This document shows positions 29,701-37,075 of a stretch of 64,000 nt of DNA, piece after piece. Position numbers and translations under genes: made by a program. The DNA lies in contig OX345636.1 of the NCBI GenBank assembly GCA_947044365.1, positions 1,259,501 to 1,323,500 on the forward strand, written 5' to 3'. Each line of letters starts with the position of its first letter. Within the stretch, counting starts at the first letter, position 1. The notes beneath the pieces were generated by a model that had not been told where the DNA came from, searched no databases, and saw only the letters and a list, made by a program, of their open reading frames with translations. This stretch comes from Petrosia ficiformis. Its lineage: Eukaryota > Porifera > Demospongiae > Haplosclerida > Petrosiidae.

Positions 29701-32403
29701 CAATTTCTATTATCACTTCAGGTACCTTTCGTGGTATGCCACATGAGAGCATAGACTCTTCACCAAAGGAACAAGATAGTAAGTTTGTATAGTATTTATA
29801 GCACAGAAGGTGCATATTATAGTTTATACTTTCACTATAATCATTAGTTATACAAAGTGTTTGTATAAGTGCTTGATATCCCTTCACTTTGTTTTACGAT
29901 AATTTTATTAAGTTATTATATTAATTAGCATATAAGCTTTAAATTATAATACATAGTATATAATTACAATTGTTCATGTTACAGTAATGATAACAATCAG
30001 ACAGGAACAATTTTATAACTATGTAACTACTTACGAAAATGTTTGTGTCTTTTAGGTATCCGCATTGATGTCCGACAAATTCCACAAGACATGCCAATAG
30101 AGGAAAGTGACAGTAAGTTTGAAATAATACGCGACTGTCTCTGAGGAAACCAGGCTATGGATCGAAATTTCAAAATTGAAAGTTTTTGTTTACCTGAAAA
30201 AAGTGCTAAATTAGCTCTAGAATGGTTTATGAGACATCTCAATCAAGATAAACACAAACCACAACAAGCAATTAAAACTTTTAAGTCATTAATCTTTCAT
30301 TTTTGACTGCAATTCAATTCCGTAAAGTTGCTTTAGCATGCCCTAGTGAAGAGCATAGAGGTCTCCAAGCCTCACTGAAAGTATCAATTGAAGATAAGAC
30401 ACTATATAGTGAAGCTTTTTATGTAATAAAAATGGTGGTTGCCAATGTATAACTAATAACTGTATACTTTCACTTGTATTTTATTTTAATCCATAAGCCT
30501 GGTCTTCTCATAGCTTGTCCATATATCTATACTGTACAATGAGAGACTAAACTATACTTTTGATATATAATGCTAATCATAATAATTATAATTCTATAAG
30601 AATTAAGCCTCACTCACAAAGACAGAACAGATGGTTACTGTAATCATTTTGCACGTCTCTGTCTGTCTATTACCAGCAAAACTGCGAACATTGGAGCATC
30701 AAACAAGGTATACTAGCAAACTTCAAAATAACAATAGCCTTTCTTTAATGTTTAATGATTACTCTTTTACACCTTTCAGAAGACTGCTAGTAGGAAAACA
30801 AAATTGTTAATATTATAATTATGGAACAGAACTTGTCTTTGTTTCACTTTTGAAACCTGCTTGAAATCAAGTACAATTAAGATAGTCACTATCCTAATTA
30901 CACTTGATTTCACTGTGGCTGCTACAACATAGAGTGCTGGCTCGAACCTAAAGGTCACTTTCTAGCTCCACCTATCATATTATTATTTTATTTATTTTCC
31001 CATTTTTTGCATTGCATTGGCAACACGTACCACTTTTAAGTGAAATAAAAGAGACAACAATAATACTTATTAGTATTGTAGCCATTATCTTTTATAGTTA
31101 AAACAACAAGCTACAAGAACAACTTATACCCATTAAATATTAATATTTGTTAAAAAATTATTTAATTATGATTTGTCATACGAACAAATGACTGTTGTGT
31201 TATCTCTAAACTTCTCCATACTCTTTTATGGGATCTAAATGGTATCACAATATTCAAAATGTGGAAGTACATAGGCTTATGTAGGTGTTACGTACACAAA
31301 TATGTCATGTTTGGAAATGATGGTTTCAACAATTTGACTGTGCTAACCTTAGAAATTACATTATTGGTATGAGGACTTCAGCTCAATGTATTTATCTCAC
31401 AAAGTCCACATGCTTCACTGTTACTTGATCAATATAGAGTGGCAGGGACTGATTTACAAATAATCTTCAGAGCATTCCCAATAAGTATTCAGCTTTAGCA
31501 TATTTATAATTATACTCCAGTCATGAATGGCATCAAGACCTTTTTGCAGGTGAGTAATCATGAGAAAGGAAACTGGAGAATTGACTAGACTAAAGAGATA
31601 GGATGTGATGAGACTGGAGACAACAACTTCAAAATCTGTCAAGATTACATCTATCTTCAGCAATATAACATTTACAAAGAGCCTTAAAGACACAAAACGC
31701 TTTCTACCTGCTTTGATTATAATGCTGCTCTATAAGAGCTCTTCTTATTTTAAGATTTATCATAATGTATTCTTTTACTAGGACTGGAGTATAAGGTGTA
31801 ACACACACATATAATTATAATAATTATTATAACTTAAACCTACTTTTAATTGGATATAGTAACTTTAGTGACTAACACTGCAATTATTTCTGTCAGTAAA
31901 ATTAATAACTATTATTATATTGTTTTCCAATAACACTTCATACTTCTGGTGAGGGTTTTGTACAGTAATAATATTACATAATTATAATAATTATTAGTAA
32001 TTAATTAATTCTTTTTTTACTATAATTATTTATAGGTATATCATATAGGGATTTACTTGAGAAACCACCAGAAATGAAAGATATTTTAGGTTTAGTTAAG
32101 GATGATATTTCAGCCTCGTGGAATGAACTAGGATGTGAACTTGAGATTCCGTCAGATGATCGTGCTACTCTCCAAAAAGATGGAAGACATACAGACAAGG
32201 ATAGGCTGGAATTGGTTCTTAGAAACTGGATTCAAAATGAAACAAAAGAAGTAAAATGGAAAGTTATTCTAAAAGCGCTACAAGTACTTAAAAGGAGAGA
32301 TGTAATCAAAAAAGTAATTGAGTATTTGGAAACACCTGAAATACACAAGAGGTATATTTCAATGAAAGACTTTTCTCCTTGCCCATCTTTCTCTTTCGAT
32401 TGA
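3643..32403 (+). CDS. Ankyrin / coiled-coil / Death-domain protein gene, 16 exons (5' end missing)
   Basis: A spliced gene assembled from 16 exons (listed separately), each bounded by AG and GT with matching phases. They total 1,914 nt, exactly 637 codons plus stop. From the first recognised residue: ankyrin-type repeats 1-155, charged linker 156-175, coiled coil 176-477, short linker 478-515, Death domain about 518-610 and a short Ser/Phe-rich tail. Death domains are interaction modules of apoptosis and innate-immune adaptors and ankyrin repeats bind partner proteins, so a cytoplasmic signalling adaptor or receptor is a reasonable inference; the ligand is unknown. No signal peptide, membrane segment or enzyme domain is visible. 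The start codon and promoter lie upstream and were not found. Two introns (8370-20057 and 21487-27031) are enlarged by transposons, yet the frame is unbroken. Confidence 0.85.
5606..5707 (+). CDS. Exon 2: ankyrin-type repeat
   Basis: Thirty-four codons, phase 0/0, with the ankyrin-like core VWRASCFGNIEYLNEVF. Acceptor CACTACAG, donor GTAAGT. It joins in frame to the exons at 3643 and 8271. Confidence 0.8.
7055..8060. repeat. Intronic segment duplicated at 10865-13850 (empty-site copy)
   Basis: This intron sequence is a diverged copy of 10865-13850. Matching landmarks: TTGTTTACTTATTCAATA at 7077 and 10888; ATATTATGAATATGTTGTA near 7308 and 11110; TTAATTCTTGTACATTACTAA near 7376 and 12927; TTAAACATGTAATAAGATGAG near 7909 and 13765. 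The second copy is interrupted by the element at about 11174-12911; this one is not and so preserves the pre-insertion layout around 7350. Confidence 0.7.
8271..8369 (+). CDS. Exon 3: ankyrin repeat
   Basis: Thirty-three codons, phase 0/0. It reads as one canonical ankyrin repeat (FLHISVVNGDTDICSFLISK, then GANINQVDV). Acceptor ATTATACAG, donor GTTAGT. The next exon continues the repeat directly with DGNTPIH, so no exon is missing from the 11.7-kb intron that follows. Confidence 0.88.
11174..12911 (+). mobile_element. Crypton-like tyrosine-recombinase transposon, decayed
   Basis: Insertion bounded by comparison with its paralogous empty site near 7350. The left part is an imperfect 136-bp hairpin (11175-11310, AGTTATAACA to TGTTATAACT). 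Immediately inside it, TTATACATCGGAAGCCATAC (about 11314) is inverted at the right end as GTATGGCTTCCATTGTATAA (about 12892-12911), a terminal inverted repeat of about 21 bp. The interior encodes a frameshifted tyrosine-recombinase protein. Described Cryptons generally lack terminal inverted repeats, so the ends deserve attention. Confidence 0.7.
11434..12696 (+). pseudogene. Tyrosine recombinase (Crypton / DUF3504-like), frameshifted
   Basis: A single gene broken into at least four frames. The N-terminal part (from ATG 11434) is acidic then Lys-rich. The segment from 11610 resembles the core-binding start of this family (frame with FSEWRAARNSTSSEK). At 11928 a frame reads VTDEEEEKLWTSGVFSIDNP, typical of the DUF3504/KIAA1958-like group. 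The C-terminal catalytic part is open from 12358 to 12696 with the HxxR motif (TNHGMRATGAT), the second His (VTGHKSLDAL) and the candidate nucleophile Tyr (RSYERF). The enzyme would cut and rejoin DNA through a 3'-phosphotyrosine bond. Several stops and shifts (for example near 11588 and 12047) make it inactive here. Confidence 0.75.
15053..15174. mobile_element. Small palindromic MITE
   Basis: The two ends are inverted copies: TATGATATGGAGG at the left, CCTCCATATCATA at the right. The arms continue with AACTATAAACAAAGGAAA against TTTTCCTTTGTTTATAATT. The element is flanked by TA on both sides, compatible with a TA target duplication. No coding capacity. Confidence 0.75.
15707..16315 (+). mobile_element. 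hAT-family element, 609 bp, with 8-bp target duplication
   Basis: A perfect 8-bp direct repeat TTATCCAC flanks it (15699-15706 and 16316-16323), the target length of hAT transposons. The ends start TAGGCCTATAATCGCGATA and, inverted, TAGGCCTGTGCGATAATG. Both subterminal regions are full of ATCGCGAT/TATCGTGATA motifs, possible transposase binding sites. It contains only the start of a BED-finger gene, so it is an internally deleted copy. Confidence 0.9.
15870..16185 (+). pseudogene. BED-type zinc finger remnant of hAT transposase
   Basis: From ATG 15870 a frame reads through a BED-like N terminus: aromatic residues in SPVWKYFGFLA, then the CxxC pair in VHCVLCC. It stops at 16037. The second half of the finger, HLQYNH (H-x4-H), lies in another frame at about 16040-16062, so one frameshift breaks the domain. 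BED fingers bind DNA at the N terminus of hAT transposases. The catalytic domain is absent. Confidence 0.7.
16902..17243. mobile_element. 342-bp MITE with nested inverted repeats
   Basis: The ends are AGGGGAAGGAGAAAAAG and, inverted, the same; AATACCT is duplicated on both sides (16895-16901 and 17244-17250; an 8-bp reading AATACCTA is also possible). Inside, a second inverted repeat of about 48 bp (about 17042-17090 against 17108-17157, containing TTAGGCCCTG and CAGGGCCTAA) would fold into a long hairpin. A G8/C9 run sits at 17029-17044. No coding capacity. Confidence 0.88.
17358..17408. repeat. (AC)n microsatellite
   Basis: An uninterrupted run of about 25 AC units, preceded by degenerate CACT/CATAC repeats. 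The long Thr-His frame over it is an artefact. Confidence 0.95.
17409..19370. repeat. Tandem ladder of about 800-bp units
   Basis: Two long units (17409-17900 and 18206-18690) share AGCATCTGTAATAGTAATAG, the motif TGCATTGGTGAACAGGACTC and GGTTGGGATCCCACC. A third partial unit starts near 19050. The stretch at about 18727-18800 recurs at 19280-19360 (ACACTAGAGCTGAGGAGAGA type). Each unit starts next to an (AC)n run. A 28-bp direct repeat (GTACCACTAAAGCTTCAGAG) sits at 18849-18903. Reverse-complement relatives lie at 41960, 48857 and 53628. Confidence 0.8.
20058..20156 (+). CDS. Exon 4: ankyrin repeat
   Basis: Thirty-three codons, phase 0/0: a canonical repeat reading DGNTPIHRAALCGCDDVVKV and then FIKHGANLYIKNN. 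Acceptor ATCATAG, donor GTTAGT. Confidence 0.93.
20750..20824 (+). CDS. Exon 5: terminal ankyrin half-repeat
   Basis: Twenty-five codons, phase 0/0: RGETPIDVANLENNRTCVDI followed by LQTAM. Lacking the second half of a repeat, it fits the C-terminal cap of the ankyrin stack. Acceptor TTTTACAG, donor GTATGT. Confidence 0.9.
21426..21486 (+). CDS. Exon 6: charged linker
   Basis: Twenty codons plus one base (phase 0 in, phase 1 out), a hydrophilic linker starting SRQEEDTKVKPSENISSVVQ. Acceptor TTCTTTTAG, donor GTATAA. The final G joins AT of the next exon to make Asp. Confidence 0.8.
21866..21895. repeat. (AT)n microsatellite
   Basis: About 15 AT units. No other structure. Confidence 0.9.
22596..23191. 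mobile_element. piggyBac-like non-autonomous element
   Basis: It starts CCCTTAGAAGACTG directly after TTAA (22592-22595) and ends in the inverted CCTCTAAGGG followed by TTAT, a one-base-changed TTAA. The TTAA target and CCC-starting ends are piggyBac features. Near the left end is the 18-bp perfect palindrome TGTCACATATATGTGACA. Another copy lies inverted at 60735-61259 and a third end at 63880. Short open frames inside are not preserved between copies. Confidence 0.75.
23888..24731 (+). pseudogene. Ty3/gypsy reverse transcriptase - RNase H fragment
   Basis: The frame at 23888 carries the conserved LPKVDETLAQMSGGKVFSKL segment of the reverse-transcriptase palm. A shift near 23990 moves to the frame open to 24731, which contains the active-site motif as LMDDVLVFG and, after the thumb, an RNase H start (EDASFYGLG, then ETECRYGQIETEALAITWA). 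The first active-site position is Met rather than the usual Tyr, as in related sponge and cnidarian elements. Frameshifted, so non-functional. Confidence 0.88.
25140..26216 (+). pseudogene. Ty3/gypsy integrase fragment
   Basis: Frames at 25160-25345 give the end of the zinc-binding region (MVKQCSTCARDYKQPK, with CxxC). A DDE-core segment with the second Asp reads VVSDNGPQYSS (about 25500), then SPYFPQSNGQAESTVQTVKN with the catalytic Glu (25585-25645), and a C-terminal tail follows to 26216. Internal stops near 25343 and 25383 and a deletion before 25500 disrupt the gene. The tail contains a short tandem repeat around CAAGTTCCAACACCATC. Confidence 0.85.
26217..27031. other. Post-retrotransposon intron with AT microsatellite
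   Basis: Intron sequence. An (AT)n tract fills about 26629-26699. The short direct repeat CTATATTTAG at about 26318 and 26335 could be the remnant of an LTR end. Otherwise nothing is seen before the acceptor at 27031. Confidence 0.5.
27032..27181 (+). CDS. Exon 7: first coiled-coil exon
   Basis: One hundred and fifty nt, phase 1/1. The Glu/Lys/Leu-rich sequence (KKTFEEFETEKGELLLRIAE) fits heptads and ends in QQVS. Acceptor ACAATACAG, donor GTAACT. Confidence 0.88.
27182..27508. repeat. Tandemly duplicated introns around exon 8
   Basis: The introns 27182-27292 and 27398-27508 are both 111 bp and differ at only about two positions (for example TAGTGTCAAC against TAGTATCAAC). Together with the similarity of exons 8 and 9, this shows that an exon plus intron unit was duplicated recently. 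Confidence 0.92.
27293..27397 (+). CDS. Exon 8: coiled-coil repeat
   Basis: One hundred and five nt, phase 1/1: LMEKQKELLDTENKELLSQI and then QREKETSQEVS. Nearly the same as parts of exon 9. Both flanking introns are 111 bp and almost identical, showing a recent tandem duplication. Confidence 0.9.
27509..27676 (+). CDS. Exon 9: coiled-coil repeat
   Basis: One hundred and sixty-eight nt, phase 1/1. Begins like exon 8 (KNKLMEIQKELLDTEKKQLS), adds a second unit (LLEKQKMKTEQLETENKELL) and ends in the same KETSQEVS. Confidence 0.9.
27750..27908 (+). CDS. Exon 10: coiled-coil repeat
   Basis: One hundred and fifty-nine nt, phase 1/1: KSELMKKQYQALETEKKKLL, then LEKRSKELKHLETEKQELV. Acceptor ATGAACAG, donor GTAATT. 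Confidence 0.9.
27967..28113 (+). CDS. Exon 11: coiled-coil repeat
   Basis: One hundred and forty-seven nt, phase 1/1: MTELMKQNQTMDTNSNSLSE, then KQRKELETDKKELQFQLDEE. Acceptor GTGAGTAG, donor GTAATT. The preceding intron is only 58 bp. Confidence 0.88.
28178..28249 (+). CDS. Exon 12: short coiled-coil exon
   Basis: Seventy-two nt, phase 1/1: KCDMLNERNATLETELNKHQ, then KIS. Acceptor AATTATCAG, donor GTATTT. Confidence 0.85.
28338..28442 (+). CDS. Exon 13: last coiled-coil exon
   Basis: One hundred and five nt, phase 1/1: KSEMIEEQNQKLEDEKKALQ, then SQLEKQMLKLQEFS. Acceptor AATTATAG, donor GTAATG. Confidence 0.88.
28972..29070. repeat. Long hairpin inside intron 13
   Basis: Arms GTGTCCGAGGATGTGATATAGCC (28992 on) and GGCTATATCACATTCAAGGACAC pair around the loop TGAGCCTGCGTG. 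The outer parts (ATATAGGACCTGAGTTTG and ACAAGGGTCCCATAT) also pair loosely. It resembles the other long stem-loops at 11175 and 41497 in design but not in core sequence. Confidence 0.75.
29071..29721. other. Intron 13 remainder
   Basis: AT-rich intron sequence between the hairpin and exon 14. No supported coding or RNA feature. Confidence 0.5.
29722..29778 (+). CDS. Exon 14: linker
   Basis: Fifty-seven nt, phase 1/1: GTFRGMPHESIDSSPKEQD, hydrophilic. Acceptor TCACTTCAG, donor GTAAGT. Same length and phase as exon 15. Confidence 0.75.
30056..30112 (+). CDS. Exon 15: linker
   Basis: Fifty-seven nt, phase 1/1: SIRIDVRQIPQDMPIEESD. Acceptor GTCTTTTAG, donor GTAAGT. It joins in frame to the Death-domain exon at 32036. 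Confidence 0.78.
30113..32035. other. Intron 15
   Basis: A 1.9-kb AT-rich intron. A splice-like pair at 30675 and 30706 encloses 31 nt, but using it would break the phase into exon 16. No other feature seen. Confidence 0.55.
32036..32403 (+). CDS. Exon 16: Death domain and stop
   Basis: One hundred and twenty-two codons plus stop. The domain starts around LEKPPEMKDILGLVKDDISA. The Death-domain helix signature is visible: the Trp in SASWNELGCELEIP, the DDRATLQKD helix, the conserved Trp in LELVLRNWIQNE, and the last helix VLKRRDVIKKVIEYL. Death domains form six-helix bundles that assemble with other Death domains in apoptotic and immune signalling. The stop is TGA at 32401-32403. A variant poly(A) signal ATTAAA lies near 32573. 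Confidence 0.9.
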
Positions 32404-33509
32404 AGTACTTGTACTTATTTTTTGGTTAAATTTTTGATTTTTTGTTTCAACATTTTCAGTTTGTTTTACTTTTTATTGTGTTAATTGTTTATATAAAATG
32501 TTTTGAAGTACTTGTACTCATTTTTGGGTTTTTTCTGCAATATTTTCAGTTGTTTTACTTTTATTGTGTTAATTAAATAATTAAAATTTAAATGGTGAAG
32601 GGCTATTTTTTTTTGCTGTCTGTTTATGGAACTAGCAGTAATCAATCGTGTGAACAATTATTATTGTATATACTTTGATTTGAATAATATTTTTGTGTGT
32701 GAAAACATTCTTTCGATATTTAAAAAAATACTATATATAGTCTACCGGTGTCGGACGGTGATTGGACCCCTGGTCCAAAGACCCTAGGATGTTTGGACCC
32801 ACTGTCCAATAATACTAATTTTTTTCTTGGACCCCTGTCTCAGTCTTTGGACCCCCACTGTAATTTCGTTTATGTGCTGAGTCAGAGATTTTCGATTACT
32901 TAAAAAAAAAGAAAGTACTTATCCTCATGGATTCTCGAAAGACCAAAAAAGAACTTTCAGGTACAGTTATACTATAAACTTACAGTAGCACATTGAGACT
33001 GCTAGATCCATTATTTCTCACGCTCAAAAACACAGTACAGAACGCCAATGTAAGAACTTTGTAACCAATACAAACAATCAGAAAGACAATCTTTCCACGT
33101 GCTCTGCTTAGTCTGCTAAGTGATTTGATGCGCATGCGCTGAAAAATTAATTATGTAAAAGTTTACAGTTCGTGTAGAGGAGTGTTGTAGCAAGTCACGT
33201 TTGCAGGATTTGTTGATGGTTAGTTACAGTGTCTGAAAACAGAATAACCCCAACAGCTGCTACTTGCATGTAGTTTCTGTGCTGGATGACCGAAATTTAA
33301 TTTTTTTGTACGAATTTTGACTTCATTCGGACGATTAGTATTTTGAAGTACAGCAACTGGGTAACTGACTGATGCAGCTATAGACTAGTTTGCAAATGAT
33401 ACTATAAATTAGCTATCATCTGATGAAAGAACTATAATCAGAGCTCTACCCAGTCTCGAGATACAACTGTCCGAATTTCAATGTGAACGGAAATTGGTTG
33501 TTTACTCTA
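32404..33509. other. 3' flank and low-copy sequence
   Basis: After the gene end, 32740-32870 contains repeated TTGGACCC/GGGTCCAA words in both orientations. At 32927 a short Met frame (MDSRKTKKELS) ends at a GTACAG donor and could be a first exon, but no partner exon was found. A perfect GCGCATGCGC palindrome, the NRF-1 type promoter motif, lies at about 33129-33138. Confidence 0.45.
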
Positions 33510-35006
33510 GTATGTGTTGTATTAGGAGATGTCAAACATTCTCAGAGATTGTCTGTGTCTTCTTTACATCCATGGGTGGCTGTTGAACCCAATGGAATTG
33601 TCCTATGTGCTCACTGTACCTGTATGGCAGGTCTAGGTGAGGGCATGCTCTCATGTAGCTGCACTTTTGTTCACCATGGAAATAAATACCAAATTGTTGA
33701 ACAACACATCATGTACATCATTAGCTTATTCTTGGTTACCTGTAATGCAGAAAGTAGACTACTCACCTATTGCCAAAATTGATTTTTCTTCTCCTAAAAG
33801 TAAGATGAAAAAGCTTTCCTCTTGTAATTCACATCATGACTTGAATTTGCCACCACCAAAGGTTTCAAAACCTACAGAAGATGAGCTTGAAACATTGTTC
33901 AAGGATTTATCAGATGCCGGTAATCCTGTTATCTTATCTATTGTGCCACCATATTGTGAAAAGTTTGTTCCACAAAGCTTATATTGCCTTCCAAAGCCTT
34001 TTACTGATTTGTTTGATGAAAAATTACTTGATGTTTCATACCCTGAGCTCCTAGAAAAAAGCCATGAAACATTTACCAAGCAGAAGATTACTGCTGAACA
34101 CGCAAATATGTTAGAGAAAGCAACAAGGAGTCAGTCAAATTCAACACGGTGGTTTAGGCATAGGGCATAGAGCTGACCGAATAACAGCCTCTCGTTTTAA
34201 AGCTGCTGCTCACACTAACATAGCTGAGCCTTCTAAATCCTTAATCAGGGCTATTTGTTATCCTGAAAGTACTAGATTCTCTACAGAAGCAACAAAATGG
34301 AGTTGTAAGCATGAAGATGATGCTCGGAATGAGTTTATTATATTAAGTCAGAAAGATCACGAAAACTTCACACTTTCATTAAGTGGATTAATAGTAGATC
34401 CCCAGTATCCTCATTTGGGTGCCTCACCAGATGGTTTCATACAGTGTGATTGTTGTGGTCCAGGCACATTGGAGATTAAATGTCCTTTTACCTGCAAAAA
34501 CAGATCATTTGCTGAAGCATGTGAAAATTCCAAGTTTTGCTTGGAGAAGGTTGGTGAAACACATTCTCTTGAAAGATGCCATTCTTACTTCTATCAAATA
34601 CAGCTCCAAATGAAACTTTCAAAAACAAAATAATTATTGTGATTTTGTAACTTGGAGGGAGACTGAATTGTTAGTCATTCGTGTTTTAATTGATGAAGAA
34701 TTTATTGATAATGCTGTATCAAAAGCAACTGTTTTTTACAAAATTGGAATATTGCCTGAGCTATTGGGCAAATGGTACTCTAGAGCACCTACTTATCCAA
34801 CAATTGTGACTGATTTGACTCAAGATGAAAGTTCTGCATGCAGTACAAGTTCTATGGTTGATTGTTGGTGCTTTTGCAGGAATGGAGAATATGGAAAAAT
34901 GGTTTTGTGTGACTGTGCAATTCAGTGGTTTCATATAGATTGTCTCAAACTAGCTGAAGTACCAAAAGGCAAATGGTATTGTCCTGTATGTACAAAAGGA
35001 AAATGA
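33510..35006 (+). pseudogene. SWIM / YqaJ-nuclease / PHD protein of copy A, frameshifted
   Basis: Domain order in shifting frames: N-terminal region (VVLGDVKHSQRLSVSSLHPW); a SWIM zinc finger as CTCMAGLGE then, one frame over, ACSHVAALLF (CxC...CxH); a YqaJ-type nuclease with LGASPDGF and LEIKCPF (the E-x-K of the PD-(D/E)XK fold); and a C-terminal PHD finger (CWCFCRNGEYGKMVLCD to WYCPVCTKGK). YqaJ-like proteins are recombination exonucleases, here presumably helping transposition. At least three frameshifts (near 33640, 34155 and 34625) break it. The PHD finger lacks three residues present in copy B. Confidence 0.82.
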
Positions 35007-35133
35007 AGGAAAAGACAAAGCAAAAAATAGAACTGAAATATATTGCATGCATAATTATTATTATCATTATTATTATTATATCAAAAAAGTCACTGTAATC
35101 ATAACAGTGATAACACAAATTAATATTAAACAT

Positions 35134-36080
35134 CTATTCAAATGGAACGATGGATTCACAACAGTTACACAGAGCACAACAAACTACAACTACTTTACCG
35201 ATCATACTTAAATCTGATGAAGAGTCACACATAACACTGATAGGAAGCACTCCCCCCAGGTAGGTAAATTTCTGTCTCAATAAACCAATCACTCTCTCTA
35301 CATGTATCCGAACATGGGCTACTTCACATGCAGTATCAACTTCTAATTGGCTAAGTTGTGGTTTGCCCTTAGTAAATGGTGGTAATTTAACTTCTGCACA
35401 GTATATCCCAATGGACTCTTGAATGTTGAATCCTTGGTCAGCTAACACAAGATCGCCTGGAAGAAGATTATTTAGAATTCCACAGTGCTCAGTTACATGG
35501 AGGTCAGAAACTCTACCACCCCAACCTTTAGATATAAAAGACACCGATCCTTGAGGTGTAATACCAATCAAAAATTTAACAGTATTGTGATGTTTATATT
35601 GTGAGTAGGTTTGTGCCCGAGCTTTCAATCTATTAGGCCGCTCACAGACAAGACTTTTAGTTTTACTATGGAGTCCAATACCTGTAATAGAATAGTCAGT
35701 ACATGTTCCCTTCTCAGAAGTTTCTTCAGTTATTGCTTGCACAGCAGTGTCCATTACATGTGACTCATTAGATTGTTCATCGTCATCCTGCAGTTCATCA
35801 TCAATACTACTACTGCATACTTTTCTCCTAACTTTGCATCTCTCATACCTGATGAGATCTGCACTTGCCTTTCTCTTAACTGGAGAACTAATAAAATTAA
35901 ATATGGTAGGACTATATGCAGGGGAAAGAGGATCATCAGACTTCTTTCCACCAACAAAATGAACACTGCACAACCAAGAATAATCACTTGGTTGCCAGTT
36001 TTTCCTCTTTACTGCAGATATCTAGAGTGCTCTACGTTCTCGTTTGAAGGAAATCGGTAAAAACTAACAGCAGAATCTCC
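35134..36080 (-). pseudogene. THAP/DDE transposase of copy A, internally deleted
   Basis: An open frame of 279 codons (35134-35973) plus a frameshifted THAP start up to about 36080. Compared with copy B, roughly 145 residues are lost between SKTKSLV and [12 protein letters not shown]. That removes the helix-turn-helix and the first catalytic Asp. The second Asp (LVLADQGF) and the Glu ([11 protein letters not shown]) remain. The THAP finger is broken by small deletions relative to copy B. Inactive. Confidence 0.85.
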
Positions 36081-36423
36081 GATTAGAACAACCAATAGCA
36101 CAACAACTCTTAACCATTATTCCCTTCGCCACTCAATATGGCGGAAGTAATCTCCGCCCCCTCACGCGCATTTATGCATAAGGTCTATAGTGCCAGAGAT
36201 AACTCCACCTTCGTAAAGACCTCTGTTTGTTGAAAGTGCCAATCCACTTTAAAAGAGCAGACTGGACCCCTAAGGAACACACTATCTAGTATTTGTAGTG
36301 AACATTTTTTTTTACTGGTATGTGGTTTTAATAGACCTTATGCACAAATGCGTAATTGCATAGCAACTGTTAGATGCGTTGCTACGGCGCCATATTGAGT
36401 GGCAAGAAACACACGTGAAACAA

Positions 36424-36963
36424 CATGTCCAGCTACTTTAGCAGTCTTGACCTGGATTCTAAAAAGAGATACTCTAACAAACTAACTGTAGTTTTAGGGG
36501 AATAGATGATCCTTATACATATAAGAAAGAAGACAGTATCAAGCAAGACCAAAAGGATTTGTGGCCCTGTGTTGAATACCCAGATATATATAACTATCTG
36601 GTGACTACTCCTAGCTGTTATACTAAAGATCAACTGAAAGCCTACAAAAGTTTAGATGCATATAAATACGTAGTAGATGGCTGGGTGTCTAACATTCAAC
36701 TCTTTCACTTAAAAGGAAGGATAACAGGTAAAGTAGTATGTGTTGTATTAGGAGATGTCAAACATTCTCAGAGATTGTCTGTGTCTTCATTACATCCACA
36801 CAGGAATGAAGAATATGGAAAAATGATTTTGTGTGACAGTAGTAATTGTGCAATTCAGTGGTTTCATATAGATTGTCTCAAACTAGCTGAAGTACCAAAA
36901 GGCAAATGGTATTGTCCCGTATGTACAAAAGCAAAACGAAGGAAAAGACAAAGCAAAAAATAG
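36424..36963 (+). pseudogene. SWIM/YqaJ/PHD protein of copy B, internally deleted
   Basis: Starts at ATG 36424 (MSSYFSSLDLDSKKRYSNKL). One extra base near 36496 shifts the frame to GIDDPYTYKKEDSIKQDQKD, then open to 36963. The N-terminal conserved region (YPDIYNYLV, AYKSLDAYKYVVDGW) is followed by VLGDVKHSQRLSVSSLHP. It is then fused directly to the PHD finger (EEYGKMILCD to WYCPVCTKAK) because the whole SWIM and YqaJ part is deleted. It supplies the N terminus that copy A lacks. Confidence 0.82.
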
Positions 36964-37075
36964 AACTGAAATATATTGCATGCATAATTATTATTATCAT
37001 TATTTTATTATATTAAAAAAGTCACTGTAATCATAACAGTGTTAACACAAATTAATATTAAACACCAATTAACTT

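Larger units (their letters stand above)
33510..36186. mobile_element. THAP/YqaJ transposon copy A (left end lost)
   Basis: DNA transposon with two convergent genes: SWIM/YqaJ/PHD on + (33510-35006) and THAP/DDE transposase on - (35134-36080). This layout matches the eukaryotic ISL2EU-type (IS5/Harbinger-related) elements. The right end is GCATAAGGTCT (to 36186), followed by AT. Homology to copy B begins abruptly at about 33512 (AGTATGTGTTGTATTAGG) and no left terminal repeat is found, so the left end is truncated or replaced. Confidence 0.8.

Noticed and set aside
30675..30705. A 31-nt exon between exons 15 and 16 of the Death-domain gene
   Set aside because: It has AG and GT borders, but including it changes phase 1 to phase 2, and exon 16 then meets a stop after four codons. 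Direct joining of exon 15 to 16 is in phase.
33419..33445. Further hammerhead-like CTGATGA words (also at 37155)
   Set aside because: No GAAA after a stem II and no stem I or III pairing; chance occurrences of the heptamer.
35747..35962. Plus-strand frames at 35747-36060 and 38106-38407
   Set aside because: Antisense shadows of the acidic linker and THAP region of the transposase genes.
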